Source: Variovorax davisae (GTDB lineage Bacteria; Pseudomonadota; Gammaproteobacteria; Burkholderiales; Burkholderiaceae_C). Taken from it: DNA of 64,000 nucleotides. The stretch lies in contig NZ_JASZYS010000002.1 of the NCBI RefSeq assembly GCF_030316845.1, forward strand, positions 558,001-622,000. The letters run 5' to 3'. This document shows positions 35,610 to 44,963 of the stretch, one piece after another. How positions within the stretch are numbered: the first letter of the stretch is position 1; every line of letters starts with the position of its first letter. The position numbers were made by a program, and so were the translations under genes. The notes beneath the pieces were generated by a model. That model was not told the origin of the DNA. It did no database searches and saw nothing but the letters and a program-made list of their open reading frames with translations.

Positions 35610-37759
35610 GCGGGTTGGAGAAATCGGACGAAGGCGCCGCGCAGGCCGTGCAGCAGGCGCTCGTGCCACTTCGGGTTCTGCACCACCTCGGCGCGGTAGA
35701 AGCTCGGGCACAGCGTGGCGGCGTGGGCGTTGGCGCCGCACAGGCCGCAGCCCACGCAGCCGTCGATCACCACCGCCACCGGGTCGACCTTGAGCGGGTC
35801 GGGGTTGTCCTTGATCGTCAGGGTGGGGCAGCCCGACAGCCGGATGCAGGCATGGTCGCCGTTGCAGACGTCCTCGTCGACGCCGTACTTCACGCGCACC
35901 ACCCGCTCGCCGCGCTGGAGCAGGCTGGCGATCCACGGCTTGATGCGGCGCTGCCGCTCGAGCTGGCATTCACCCTCGGCGATGATCACCTTGAGGCCGT
36001 TGAAGTCGCTCGTGAAGGCGTCGTTGAGCGTCTTGCGCATCTTGTCGACGTCGTAGGTATGGACCGGGCGCAGCCATTGCACGCCCAGGCCCTTGAGCGT
36101 GGCCTCGATGGTCTGGTTCTTGTCGACCAGGCTCTGCTGCTTGTCGACCACGCGCTCCTTCATCTCGTCGTCGGGCGTGGAGATGATGTCCTGCGTGCCG
36201 GTGGCCGAGGTGTAGCCGTTCTTGAAGATCAGCAGCACCGCGTCGTCGCCGTTGAAGAGTGCGCTCTGCACGCCGGTGAGCAGGCCGTTGTGCCAGAAGC
36301 CGCCGTCGCCCATGATCGACAGCGCCCGCCGCTGCATCATCGGCGAGACGCCGGCGCGGCTCGCCAGGCTCATGCCGTAGCCGAGGATCGAGTGGCCCAT
36401 CGAGAAGGGCTCGAAGGTGCCGAAGGCATGGCAGCCGATATCCGCCGCGATGTGGACCGGGCCGCTGTCCTGCTGGGCCAGCTTGAGCGCCGCGAACACC
36501 GGCCGCTCGGGGCAGCCGATGCAGAAGCTCGGCGGCCGGTTGGGCAGCGGGGCGTCGAGCCGGGTGGCCACCGCGGCGCGGCGGTCGTTGTTGCCGGCCA
36601 GCCAGGCCTGGGCCGAGGCGTGCGCGTGCTCGGGCAGGTAGCGCTGGGCGAAGCGGCCGACGCCGGTGGCCAGTACTTCGACGCCATACTCGCCGGCGGC
36701 CGGCAGCATGTCGCAGCCGTGCAGCGGCGTCTGGATGTCGCGCCGGCGCAGCAAGGTCGCGATCTCCTGCTCGATGTACTCGGGCTGCCCCTCCTCGACC
36801 ACCAGCACCGCGCGCTTGCCGACGCAGAAATCCGCCACTTCCTCCGGCACCAGCGGGTAGGCGACGTTGAGCACCAGCAGCGGGATGTCGGTGGCGCCGA
36901 AGGCATCCGCCAGGCCCAGCTGCTGAAGGCTGCGGACGAGTGCGTTGTAGAGCCCGCCCTGCACCACGATGCCGAGGTCGGCCTGCGTGCCCGGGATCAG
37001 CTCGTTGAGCTGGTGCTCGGCGATGTAGCGCCGCGCGGCCGGCAGCCGCTCCTCGCCCTTGAGCTTCTCGTGGCGGAAGGTGACCGGCGGGTGCGCGAGC
37101 CGCATGTAGTCGAAGCCGGCCGGCTCCGCCATCAGCGCCCGGGTCGAGATCGCCGGCGGCAGGTTGTCCTTGCAGTCGAAGCTGCCGCGCACGTGGCAGG
37201 TGCGGATGCGCAGTTCCATCATGCAGGGCATGTTGGAAGCCTCCGACAGCCGGAAGCCGTGCTCGACCATGTCCACCATCACAGCCAGGTCGGGCCGCGG
37301 GTCGAGCAGGCACATGCTGGACTTGAGCGCATAGGCGTGGGTGCGCTCCTGGATCACCGAGGCGCCTTCGCCGTAGTCCTCGCCGACCACGATCAGCACG
37401 CCGCCCTGGACGCCCGGCGACGACAGGTTGGACAGCGCATCGGCCGCCACGTTGGTGCCGACGATCGACTTCCAGGTGACGGCGCCGCGCAGCGGGTAGT
37501 GGATCGAGGCACCCAGCATGGCCGCCGCCGAGGCTTCGTTGGAGCAGGCCTCGACGTGCACGCCGAGTTCGTCCATGTAGGGCTTGGCCTGCACCATGAC
37601 GTCGAGCAGGTGCGACACCGGCGCGCCCTGGTAGCCGCCGACGTAGGCCACGCCGGACTGCAGCAGGCCCTTGGTGATCGCGAGGATGCCCTCGCCGTGA
37701 AAGGTGTCGCCGGCACCGAGGCGCAGGGCCTCGATTTCCTTGCTGAATGAGACTTCCAA
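35606..37759 (-). CDS. Indolepyruvate oxidoreductase, alpha (IorA-like) subunit
   Basis: A 717-residue thiamine-dependent subunit. It holds the pyrimidine-binding domain first (GGYQGAPVSHLLDVM), then CIGCPERP (413-420) and the TPP motif GDGGFWHN (484-491). The C-terminal ferredoxin-like region has Cys632, 638, 644 and Cys668, 671, 674, 684, enough for two 4Fe-4S clusters. It differs from 2-oxoacid enzymes for pyruvate by order of domains. It is divergent from the LysR gene and first in an operon with the beta subunit and perhaps the Bug receptor. The likely role is breakdown of aromatic amino acids or aryl-pyruvates. Confidence 0.88.
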   Translation of the reverse strand: MEVSFSKEIEALRLGAGDTFHGEGILAITKGLLQSGVAYVGGYQGAPVSHLLDVMVQAKPYMDELGVHVEACSNEASAAAMLGASIHYPLRGAVTWKSIVGTNVAADALSNLSSPGVQGGVLIVVGEDYGEGASVIQERTHAYALKSSMCLLDPRPDLAVMVDMVEHGFRLSEASNMPCMMELRIRTCHVRGSFDCKDNLPPAISTRALMAEPAGFDYMRLAHPPVTFRHEKLKGEERLPAARRYIAEHQLNELIPGTQADLGIVVQGGLYNALVRSLQQLGLADAFGATDIPLLVLNVAYPLVPEEVADFCVGKRAVLVVEEGQPEYIEQEIATLLRRRDIQTPLHGCDMLPAAGEYGVEVLATGVGRFAQRYLPEHAHASAQAWLAGNNDRRAAVATRLDAPLPNRPPSFCIGCPERPVFAALKLAQQDSGPVHIAADIGCHAFGTFEPFSMGHSILGYGMSLASRAGVSPMMQRRALSIMGDGGFWHNGLLTGVQSALFNGDDAVLLIFKNGYTSATGTQDIISTPDDEMKERVVDKQQSLVDKNQTIEATLKGLGVQWLRPVHTYDVDKMRKTLNDAFTSDFNGLKVIIAEGECQLERQRRIKPWIASLLQRGERVVRVKYGVDEDVCNGDHACIRLSGCPTLTIKDNPDPLKVDPVAVVIDGCVGCGLCGANAHAATLCPSFYRAEVVQNPKWHERLLHGLRGAFVRFLQPA

Positions 37760-37875
37760 GAGAGGGATTCCTGTTGGCCGGAGGGCTGGGGTGGCGTGGG
37801 CGGGTGGCGTCGGGAAGGCGCGCGATGGAGCGGGCGAGGGGCCGCCAGTGTCGCGGGGCGGTCGTTGGCCATCAA

Positions 37876-37891
37876 TAGAATAATCAGACTA
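37876..37891. promoter_or_regulatory. Possible LysR binding site
   Basis: An AT-rich patch in a very GC-rich divergent region contains TAG-N10-CTA symmetry (37876-37891), close to the LysR ATG at 37898 and upstream of the oxidoreductase operon. LysR proteins often bind short interrupted palindromes of this size near their own promoter. Confidence 0.3.
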
Positions 37892-37897
37892 AGCTAC

Positions 37898-38812
37898 ATG
37901 AACGCCATGCATATCGACTCGATCGACCTGAACCTGCTGCGGCTGTTCGATGCCGTCTACCGGGCGCGCAGCGTGAGCCGGGCGGCGGAGACGCTGGGCC
38001 TGACCCAGCCGGCCGCCAGCCACGGGCTGGGCCGGCTGCGGCTGCTGCTCGAGGACGCGCTCTTCATCCGGGCGCCGGGCGGCGTCGCGCCGACACCGCG
38101 CGCCGACCGGTTGGCAGTGGCGGTGCAGGCGGCGCTGGGCACGCTGGAGGAGGCGCTCAACGAGCCCGACCGCTTCGAGCCCACGGCCTCGCGCAAGACC
38201 TTCCGCATCCACATGAGCGACATCGGCGAAGGCCGCTTCCTGCCGCTGCTGATGGCCAGGCTGGGCGCGCTGGCGCCCGGGGTGCGGCTCGAAACGCTGC
38301 CGCTGGCGCCCGGCGAGATCGCCCCGGCGCTGGACAACGGCCGGATCGACTTCGCCTTCGGCTTCCTGCCGAAGGTCCGCGACACCCAGCGCGCCCACCT
38401 GCTGAAGGACCGCTACATCGTGCTGCTGCGCGCGGGCCATCCGTTCACGCGCGGCCGGCGCACGAGCCGGGGGCTTCTCGACGCGCTGCAGACGCTCGAA
38501 TACGTTGCCGTGCGTACCCACGCCGAAACCTTGCGCATCCTGCAGTTGCTCAACCTCGAGGACCGGGTGCGGCTGACCACCGAGCACTTCATGGTGCTGC
38601 CGGCGATCGTCCGGGCCACCGACCTCGCGGTGGTGATGCCGCGCAACATCGCGCGCGGCTTCGCGCAGGAAGGCGGCTACGCGATCGTCGAGCCGGCCTT
38701 TCCGCTGCGCGACTTCAGCGTCTCGCTGCACTGGAGCAAGCGCTTCGAGGGCGATGCGGCCAACGGCTGGCTGCGGCAGGTGATCCGGGAATTGTTCAGC
38801 GAGGGCGCCTGA
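37898..38812 (+). CDS. LysR-family regulator, divergent from indolepyruvate oxidoreductase
   Basis: A 304-residue regulator. The winged helix-turn-helix is RSVSRAAETLGLTQPAASHGLGRLR (about residues 24-48), followed by a two-lobe ligand domain. The first ATG (37898) was used; another three codons in (37907) is equally possible. By position it most probably activates the divergent oxidoreductase genes in response to an aromatic acid. Confidence 0.88.
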   Translation: MNAMHIDSIDLNLLRLFDAVYRARSVSRAAETLGLTQPAASHGLGRLRLLLEDALFIRAPGGVAPTPRADRLAVAVQAALGTLEEALNEPDRFEPTASRKTFRIHMSDIGEGRFLPLLMARLGALAPGVRLETLPLAPGEIAPALDNGRIDFAFGFLPKVRDTQRAHLLKDRYIVLLRAGHPFTRGRRTSRGLLDALQTLEYVAVRTHAETLRILQLLNLEDRVRLTTEHFMVLPAIVRATDLAVVMPRNIARGFAQEGGYAIVEPAFPLRDFSVSLHWSKRFEGDAANGWLRQVIRELFSEGA

Positions 38813-38852
38813 CTTCCACCTGACCAGGGGTCGACAATGACTTACGTTTTAG

Positions 38853-38866
38853 TACATATTTATGTA
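38853..38866. promoter_or_regulatory. AT-rich palindrome before the methyltransferase
   Basis: TACATA-TT-TATGTA is a perfect inverted repeat within an AT-rich island that stands out from the local base composition. It is directly followed by the AGGA of a short reading frame. It could be an operator or overlap the promoter. Confidence 0.35.
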
Positions 38867-38876
38867 GGATGAAGCT

Positions 38877-38942
38877 ATGCAACGCTCATCTCTCGCCGAC
38901 TCATCGACCCCGACGGCTCCCGCGCCGGGCGCCGTCGCCTGA
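38877..38942 (+). CDS. Putative 21-residue leader peptide
   Basis: A short frame opens at ATG 38877, seven bases after AGGA (38866-38869), and stops at TGA 38940-38942, only four bases before the methyltransferase ATG at 38947. The peptide is rich in Ser, Thr, Ala and Pro. The methyltransferase itself has no visible ribosome site, so translation of this frame may deliver ribosomes to it. No homologue is known to me, and the frame could be accidental. Confidence 0.35.
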   Translation: MQRSSLADSSTPTAPAPGAVA

Positions 38943-38946
38943 ACCG

Positions 38947-39729
38947 ATGGCGCAGAACCTTCTTCCCCTGCCGCGGGCCTTTCGCGAGGCCGCCTACCGG
39001 CGCAAGTTCATCGACAACGTCGACGAGCACCTGTTCATGGGCTCCTACGAGAGCTTCGAAGCGGCCGCCGCGGCGGCGCCGAAGTCCAAGCCCATGGGAT
39101 TCGACAACGCCGAGGAGGCCCGCCGGCTGTTCAGCCAGAAGATCTTCTTCTACGACTACCCGGCGCTGTTCTGGATCGCCCGCTCGTTCGAGGATGGCTT
39201 GCGCTCGGTGTTCGACCTCGGCGGCCATGCCGGCATCAAGTACTACGCCTTCCGCCGCGTGCTGAACTACCCGTCCGGCTTGCGCTGGAAGACCTGCGAT
39301 GTGGCCGGTGTCATCCAGGCCGGTCGCGAGATCGCGGCCGAGCGCGGCATCGGCGAGGAACTGAGCTTCACCAGCGACTACCAGGAAGCCACCGGCTTCG
39401 ACGTGCTCTTCATCTCCGGCTGCCTGCAATTCCTGCCCGAACGCATGCCGCAGATCCTGGCCGCGCTGCCGGTCAAGCCGAAGCGCATCATCCTGAACAC
39501 CACGACGGTGCATCCCGAGCGGACGATCTTCACCGTGCACAGCCTGGGCTTCGGTTTCTGCCCCTACCGGATCCAGAAACACGACGAACTGATGGCCGAG
39601 CTGGTCGAGGCCGGCTACGTGCGGCGCGATGCCTGGCGCAACGAGGGCAAGCTGATCGAGGTTCCCTTCGTCGAGGGCGGGGACGCGGCCTACTACGCCG
39701 GTTGCTGCTTCGACCTCCGGCCGGCCTAG
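38947..39729 (+). CDS. TIGR04325-family SAM methyltransferase
   Basis: A 260-residue class I methyltransferase-like protein. The SAM loop is SVFDLGGHAGIKYYAF, and the rest fits the TIGR04325 (LIC12133) family, whose members are often found near polysaccharide genes. An earlier in-frame ATG at 38869 would add 26 mostly Arg/Pro residues, and lies inside the leader region; 38947 was preferred. No sugar-synthesis genes are adjacent, so target and role are unknown. Confidence 0.75.
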   Translation: MAQNLLPLPRAFREAAYRRKFIDNVDEHLFMGSYESFEAAAAAAPKSKPMGFDNAEEARRLFSQKIFFYDYPALFWIARSFEDGLRSVFDLGGHAGIKYYAFRRVLNYPSGLRWKTCDVAGVIQAGREIAAERGIGEELSFTSDYQEATGFDVLFISGCLQFLPERMPQILAALPVKPKRIILNTTTVHPERTIFTVHSLGFGFCPYRIQKHDELMAELVEAGYVRRDAWRNEGKLIEVPFVEGGDAAYYAGCCFDLRPA

Positions 39730-39892
39730 CCCCGCGCGGGCGCTGCGCCCCAAGGGTTTTCCCTATCGTCACATACCAGGCGCCACATAGGCGCTATGGG
39801 TGCGACCGTATGCGTGGCTTGCGGCAAAGTACTAACTTCGACTTGGCCCGATTTTTGATCGTTCCAGAGCGTCGACAGAACCCACCCACGAG

Positions 39893-41473
39893 ATGCGCAT
39901 GACCCCGAGCACCCAACCGATCCGCTTTTTCCATCGCGGCCGAATCGTCGACGTCAGCGGCGTCCATCCGACCCGTTCGGTGCTCGACTGGCTGCGCGAG
40001 GACGTGCGCTGCACCGGCACCAAGGAAGGCTGCAACGAGGGCGACTGCGGTGCTTGCACCGTGGTCGTCGGCGAGCTGGCCGAGCCGGGCGAGCAGGGGG
40101 CGGTCGGCGGGCTGCGCCTGTCGACGGTCAACGCCTGCATCCAGTTCCTGCCCACCCTGCACGGCAAGGCCCTGTTCACGGTCGAGGACCTGAAGGCGCA
40201 GTGCGGCCACGGGCACGATGCGTCGCGGCACGAGAAACACCCGGTGCAGCGGCTGCACCCGGTCCAGCAGGCGATGGTCGACTGCCACGGCTCGCAGTGC
40301 GGCTTCTGCACCCCCGGCTTCGTGATGTCGCTGTGGTCCAGCTACGAGCACCACAAGGAGGCCGGCACCCAGCCGAGCCGCCAGCAGCTGGCCGACGACC
40401 TGTCGGGCAACCTGTGCCGCTGCACCGGCTACCGGCCGATCCTCGACGCCGGCCAGCGCATGTTCGACCTGCCGGGCGTGCGGCTGGACACCGCGCCGGT
40501 GGTCGACGCGCTGGCCAGCCTGAAGCACGACGCCACCTTCGACTACGCCGCGCCCCTGGGCCAGCGGCTGGACCATTTCCATGCGCCGACCACGCTGGCC
40601 GAGCTCGCCGCGCTGCGCGAAGCCAAGCCGGCCGCCCAGCTGCTGGCCGGATCGACCGACGTCGGGCTCTGGGTCAACAAGCAGTTCCGCGACCTGGGCG
40701 ACATCATCTCGGTCGGCGACGTGGCCGAGCTGAAGCGGATCGAGGAGCGCGGCAGCGAGCTCTACATCGGCGCCGGCGCCTCGCTCGAGAACGCCTTCGG
40801 CGCGCTGGTGCAGCGGGCGCCGAGCCTGACCGATGTCTGGCTGCGCTTCGCCTCGCCGCCGATCCGCCATGCGGGCACCATGGGCGGCAACGTCGCCAAC
40901 GGCTCGCCGATCGGCGATTCGCCGCCGGTGCTGATGGCGCTCGACGCCGAGATCGAGCTGCGCCGCGGCGACCGCGTGCGCCGCATGCCGTTGCCCGACT
41001 TCTATGTCGACTACATGAAGAACAAGCTCGAGCCGGGCGAGTTCGTGCAGGGGCTGGCGGTCCCGCTGGCGGCGCTCGGGCGCCAGCTGCGCGCCTACAA
41101 GATCAGCAAGCGCTTCGACTGCGACATCTCGGCCCTGTGCGCCGGCTTCGCGATCGCGCTCGACGGCGACGTGGTCAAGGAGATCCGGCTGGCCTTCGGC
41201 GGCATGGCCGCGACCGTGAAGCGGGCCGCGCAGGCCGAGGCCGCGCTGGCCGGCAAGCCCTGGAGCCAGGCCAGCGTGAACGCCGCCAAGCTGGCGCTGG
41301 CGCAGGATTTCAAGCCGCTGACCGACATGCGCGCGAGCGCCGACTACCGGCTGCAGGTGGCGCAGAACCTGCTGCAGCGGCTGTGGCTGGAAACGCGCAC
41401 CATCGATGCGTTGCCGGTGGCAGCCACCAGCGTCTGGAGCGTGATGCCGCACGCCGCCGTGCAAGGAGCCTGA
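39893..41473 (+). CDS. xdhA: Xanthine dehydrogenase, FeS/FAD subunit
   Basis: A 526-residue subunit. The N-terminal 2Fe-2S domain has Cys40, 47, 52, 55 and 82 (CTGTKEGCNEGDCGAC pattern, then NACI). The second 2Fe-2S domain shows QCGFCTPGFVM and NLCRCTGYRPI. The C-terminal half is the FAD domain with LLAGSTDVGLWVNKQ and the GGNVANGSPIGDSPP loop. It passes electrons from the Mo site to NAD. ATG 39893 and 39899 are both possible. The 163-base upstream gap has a small hairpin GCGCC-ACATA-GGCGC (39780-39794) and no clear terminator. It is followed by xdhB after one base. Confidence 0.95.
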   Translation: MRMTPSTQPIRFFHRGRIVDVSGVHPTRSVLDWLREDVRCTGTKEGCNEGDCGACTVVVGELAEPGEQGAVGGLRLSTVNACIQFLPTLHGKALFTVEDLKAQCGHGHDASRHEKHPVQRLHPVQQAMVDCHGSQCGFCTPGFVMSLWSSYEHHKEAGTQPSRQQLADDLSGNLCRCTGYRPILDAGQRMFDLPGVRLDTAPVVDALASLKHDATFDYAAPLGQRLDHFHAPTTLAELAALREAKPAAQLLAGSTDVGLWVNKQFRDLGDIISVGDVAELKRIEERGSELYIGAGASLENAFGALVQRAPSLTDVWLRFASPPIRHAGTMGGNVANGSPIGDSPPVLMALDAEIELRRGDRVRRMPLPDFYVDYMKNKLEPGEFVQGLAVPLAALGRQLRAYKISKRFDCDISALCAGFAIALDGDVVKEIRLAFGGMAATVKRAAQAEAALAGKPWSQASVNAAKLALAQDFKPLTDMRASADYRLQVAQNLLQRLWLETRTIDALPVAATSVWSVMPHAAVQGA

Positions 41474-41474
41474 C

Positions 41475-43898
41475 ATGAACAAACCCCTCGATCCCAGCCT
41501 GTTCCAGTCGGCCGAGGCCTTCGCCGACTACCTGACCAACACCGCCGCGCGCATCGACGCCAAGGCCGAGGCCCGCGCGCACGACGATGGCGCCCGCGTC
41601 GGCATCAGCCGGCCGCACGAATCGGCCCAGCTGCATGTCGCCGGCGAGGCCACCTACATCGACGACATCCCCGAACTCGCGGGCACGCTGCACTGCGCGC
41701 TGGGCCTGTCGCCGGTGGCCAACGGCCGGCTCACGGGCGTCCGGCTCGACGCCATCCGGGCGATGCCGGGCGTGGTCGCGGTGCTCACCGCCGCCGACAT
41801 CCCGGGCAGCAACGACTGCGGCTCGATCGTCCACGACGACCCGATCCTGTGCAGCGGCGACATCCGCTACCTGGGCCAGCCCGTGTTCGCGGTGGTCGCC
41901 GAGACCCGCGACGCTGCCCGCCGCGCCGCGGCCCGCGCCAGGGACGCGCTCGACATCGATGCCGCGCCGCCGGTGCTGACGCCGCAGGACGCGCACGCCA
42001 AGGGCCAGTACGTGGTGCCGCCGATGCACCTGGTGCGCAGCACGAACGAAGGCGGCGCGCAGGCGGCGATCGCCCGGGCGCCGCATCGCTTGAAGGCCGA
42101 ACTCGACGTCGGCGGCCAGGAGCAGTTCTACCTCGAAGGGCAGATCAGCTACGCGATCCCCAAGGAGGGCGGCGCGATGCACGTCTACTGCTCGACCCAG
42201 CATCCGAGCGAGATGCAGCACCTGGTGGCGCATGCGCTGCACCTGCAGGCCAACGAGGTGCACGTGGAATGCCGGCGCATGGGCGGCGGCTTCGGCGGCA
42301 AGGAATCGCAGTCGGCCCTGTTCGCCTGCGTGGCCTCGGTCGCCGCCAGCAAGCTGCAGCGCCCGGTCAAGCTGCGGCTCGACCGCGACGACGACTTCAT
42401 GATCACCGGCCGGCGCCACTGCTTCTGGTACGAATACGACGTCGGCTACGACGACGAGGGCCGCATCCTCGGCGCCGAGATCTCGATGGTCTCGCGCGCC
42501 GGCCATTCGGCCGACCTGTCGGGCCCGGTGATGACCCGCGCCCTGTGCCATTTCGACAATGCCTACTGGCTGCCCGACGTCAGCATGCACGGCTACTCGG
42601 GCAAGACCAACACCCAGAGCAACACCGCCTTCCGCGGCTTCGGCGGGCCGCAGGGTGCGATCGCGGTCGAGAACATCCTCGACAGCGTGGCGCGCGAACT
42701 GGGCCGCGATCCGCTCGACGTGCGGCGGGTCAATTTCTACGGCAAGGGCGAGAACAACGTCACGCCCTATGGCCAGCTGGTGAGCGACAACATCATCCAC
42801 GAGCTGGTGGCCGAGCTCGAGGCCACCAGCAGCTACCGCGCGCGACGCGAGGAGATCGCGGCCTTCAACGCCAAGAGCCCGGTGCTCAAGCGCGGCATCG
42901 CCCTGGCGCCGCTCAAGTTCGGCATCTCGTTCAACGTCAAGCACTTCAACCAGGCCGGTGCGCTGGTCCATGTCTACACCGACGGCTCGATCCTCGTGAA
43001 CCACGGTGGCACCGAGATGGGGCAGGGCCTGAACACCAAGGTGGCGCAGGTGGTGGCGCACGAGCTCGGCGTCAGCTTCGAGAGCGTTCGGGTCACGGCG
43101 ACCGACACCCAGAAGGTCGCCAACACCTCGGCCACCGCGGCGTCGACCGGTGCCGACCTGAACGGCAAGGCGGCACAGGACGCCGCCCGCCAGATCCGCG
43201 AGCGGCTGGCCGCCTGCGCCGCGGCGCGCCATGGCGGCGAGGCGTCGCAGGTGCGCTTCGCCAACGACAAGGTCGAGGTCAACGGCCGCACCTTGCCCTT
43301 CGGCACCGTGGTCGGCGAGGCCTACCTCGACCGGGTGCAGCTGTGGTCCGACGGCTTCTACGCCACCCCGGGCCTGAGCTGGGACAAGGACAGGATGTTC
43401 GGCCGGCCGTTCTTCTACTTCGCCTACGGCGCGGCCGTGAGCGAGGTCGTGGTGGACACGCTGACCGGCGAGTGGAAGCTCCTGCGCGCCGACATCCTGC
43501 ACGACGCCGGCAAGTCGCTGAACCCGGCGGTCGACATCGGCCAGGTCGAGGGCGCCTTCATCCAGGGCATGGGCTGGCTCACGACCGAAGAGCTGGTCTG
43601 GCACCCCAAGACCGGCCTCTTGACCACCCACGCGCCGAGCACCTACAAGATCCCGACCGCCAACGACTGTCCGCCGGTGTTCAACGTGCGGCTGTTCGAA
43701 GGCCAGAACTTCGAGGACTCGATCCACCGCAGCAAGGCGGTCGGCGAGCCGCCGCTCTTGCTGCCGTTCTCGGTCTTCTTCGCGATCCGCGATGCCGTAT
43801 CGGCGGCCGGCGAGCACAAGGTCGACCCGCCGCTGCGCGCGCCGGCCACCAGCGAGGCGATCCTGAACGCGATCACCGCGGTGCAGGCGAGCGCCTGA
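41475..43898 (+). CDS. xdhB: Xanthine dehydrogenase, molybdopterin subunit
   Basis: An 807-residue catalytic subunit that oxidises hypoxanthine and xanthine to urate. It has the Mo-cofactor motifs RRMGGGFGGKE, FRGFGGPQ and the GGTEMGQGLNTK loop. The catalytic Glu is Glu758 in KAVGEPPLLLPFS. Length is normal. The cofactor-insertion chaperone XdhC, often next in the operon, is absent; a LysR gene follows instead. Confidence 0.95.
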   Translation: MNKPLDPSLFQSAEAFADYLTNTAARIDAKAEARAHDDGARVGISRPHESAQLHVAGEATYIDDIPELAGTLHCALGLSPVANGRLTGVRLDAIRAMPGVVAVLTAADIPGSNDCGSIVHDDPILCSGDIRYLGQPVFAVVAETRDAARRAAARARDALDIDAAPPVLTPQDAHAKGQYVVPPMHLVRSTNEGGAQAAIARAPHRLKAELDVGGQEQFYLEGQISYAIPKEGGAMHVYCSTQHPSEMQHLVAHALHLQANEVHVECRRMGGGFGGKESQSALFACVASVAASKLQRPVKLRLDRDDDFMITGRRHCFWYEYDVGYDDEGRILGAEISMVSRAGHSADLSGPVMTRALCHFDNAYWLPDVSMHGYSGKTNTQSNTAFRGFGGPQGAIAVENILDSVARELGRDPLDVRRVNFYGKGENNVTPYGQLVSDNIIHELVAELEATSSYRARREEIAAFNAKSPVLKRGIALAPLKFGISFNVKHFNQAGALVHVYTDGSILVNHGGTEMGQGLNTKVAQVVAHELGVSFESVRVTATDTQKVANTSATAASTGADLNGKAAQDAARQIRERLAACAAARHGGEASQVRFANDKVEVNGRTLPFGTVVGEAYLDRVQLWSDGFYATPGLSWDKDRMFGRPFFYFAYGAAVSEVVVDTLTGEWKLLRADILHDAGKSLNPAVDIGQVEGAFIQGMGWLTTEELVWHPKTGLLTTHAPSTYKIPTANDCPPVFNVRLFEGQNFEDSIHRSKAVGEPPLLLPFSVFFAIRDAVSAAGEHKVDPPLRAPATSEAILNAITAVQASA

Positions 43899-43925
43899 GG
43901 CCCTTTCCATGTGATTGCCGCGCTG

Positions 43926-43931
43926 TATAAC
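43926..43931 (+). promoter_or_regulatory. Possible -10 box (TATAAC) before LysR
   Basis: TATAAC stands out in the GC-rich 65-base gap between xdhB and the regulator. A CTTTCC 17 bases upstream is a weak -35 match. It would give the regulator its own promoter. Confidence 0.3.
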
Positions 43932-43963
43932 TGCCCGCACATTCCAGACCACGGCGGGCAGAC

Positions 43964-44917
43964 ATGAGAGACCAGGCGCTTCTCGACAAGATCGATCTTC
44001 ATCTCATCAGGGTTCTACACACCGTGCTGACCGACCGCAGCGTCTCGCGTGCCGCCATCCGATTGGGGATGTACCAGCCCGCCGTCTCGGCCGCCCTCAA
44101 GCGGCTGCGCGAGCTCTCGGGCGACCCGTTGCTGGTGCGCTCGGGCTCGGGCATGGTGCCGACCGATGCCGGGCTGCGCATGATCGAGCCGGCCGCCGCG
44201 ATCCTGCGCTCGGCCGAGGTGCTGTTCAGCGATGCCCGCGGCTTCGACCCGCAGACCGCGGCCACCACGTTCAGGATCGCCGCCAGCGACTACATGGACC
44301 CGCAGTTCCTGCCCTTGCTGGTGGCGCAGATCAAGAGCCAGGCACCGCTGTGCCACATCGAGATCCACCCCCTGTCCTCCGATTCGGACTACCACGCGCA
44401 CCTGTCGCTCGGCCAGGTCGACCTGGTGATCGGCAACTGGCTCAAGCCGCCGGAGGACCTGCATATGGCGCGGCTGTTCGGCGACGAGATCGTCTCGCTG
44501 GTCAACAAGGACCATCCGGCGGTGCGGCGCGGCTGGGACCTGGACAGCTGGCTGGCGGCCGAGCACATCGCGCCGACGCCGCTGCATCCGGGTGCGCGCG
44601 GGATCATCGACCAGATGCTCGACGAGATGGGCCGGCAGCGCAACATCATGGCGCGCTGCGCCCACTTCGGGCTGATCCCCGACATGGTGGCCTCGAGCCT
44701 GCTGGTGCTGACCACCGGTCGCCAGTACTGCGAGCGCTTCGTCGACCGGCTGCCGGTCGCCATCCTCGATTGCCCGGTGCCGCTGCCGCGCCTCATGTAC
44801 TACCAGCTGTGGCACGAGCGCACCCATTCGTCGAGTTCGGCGCGCTGGCTGCGCGAGCGCACCAAGGCGGTGGCGGCGTCGCTGCGCCCGCCGCCGGCCG
44901 CGGCCGGTCCCGAATAG
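43964..44917 (+). CDS. LysR-family regulator in the purine cluster
   Basis: A 317-residue regulator with the helix-turn-helix DRSVSRAAIRLGMYQPAVSAALKRLREL (about residues 24-51) and a NodD-like start (LHLIRVLHTVLTD). The ligand domain contains TTFRIAASDYMDPQFLP. It sits between xdhAB and the NCS2 permease on the same strand and is the natural candidate to control purine catabolism. The Pro-rich tail (LRPPPAAAGPE) is unremarkable. Confidence 0.88.
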   Translation: MRDQALLDKIDLHLIRVLHTVLTDRSVSRAAIRLGMYQPAVSAALKRLRELSGDPLLVRSGSGMVPTDAGLRMIEPAAAILRSAEVLFSDARGFDPQTAATTFRIAASDYMDPQFLPLLVAQIKSQAPLCHIEIHPLSSDSDYHAHLSLGQVDLVIGNWLKPPEDLHMARLFGDEIVSLVNKDHPAVRRGWDLDSWLAAEHIAPTPLHPGARGIIDQMLDEMGRQRNIMARCAHFGLIPDMVASSLLVLTTGRQYCERFVDRLPVAILDCPVPLPRLMYYQLWHERTHSSSSARWLRERTKAVAASLRPPPAAAGPE

Positions 44918-44963
44918 ACCGCTACGAATTTCGCGCCGGCGTCGCGACACCGACAGGAACGCC

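Noticed and set aside
39780..39794. GCGCC-ACATA-GGCGC stem before xdhA as a terminator or riboswitch
   Set aside because: Only five pairs, no T tract and no second stem; too weak to call.
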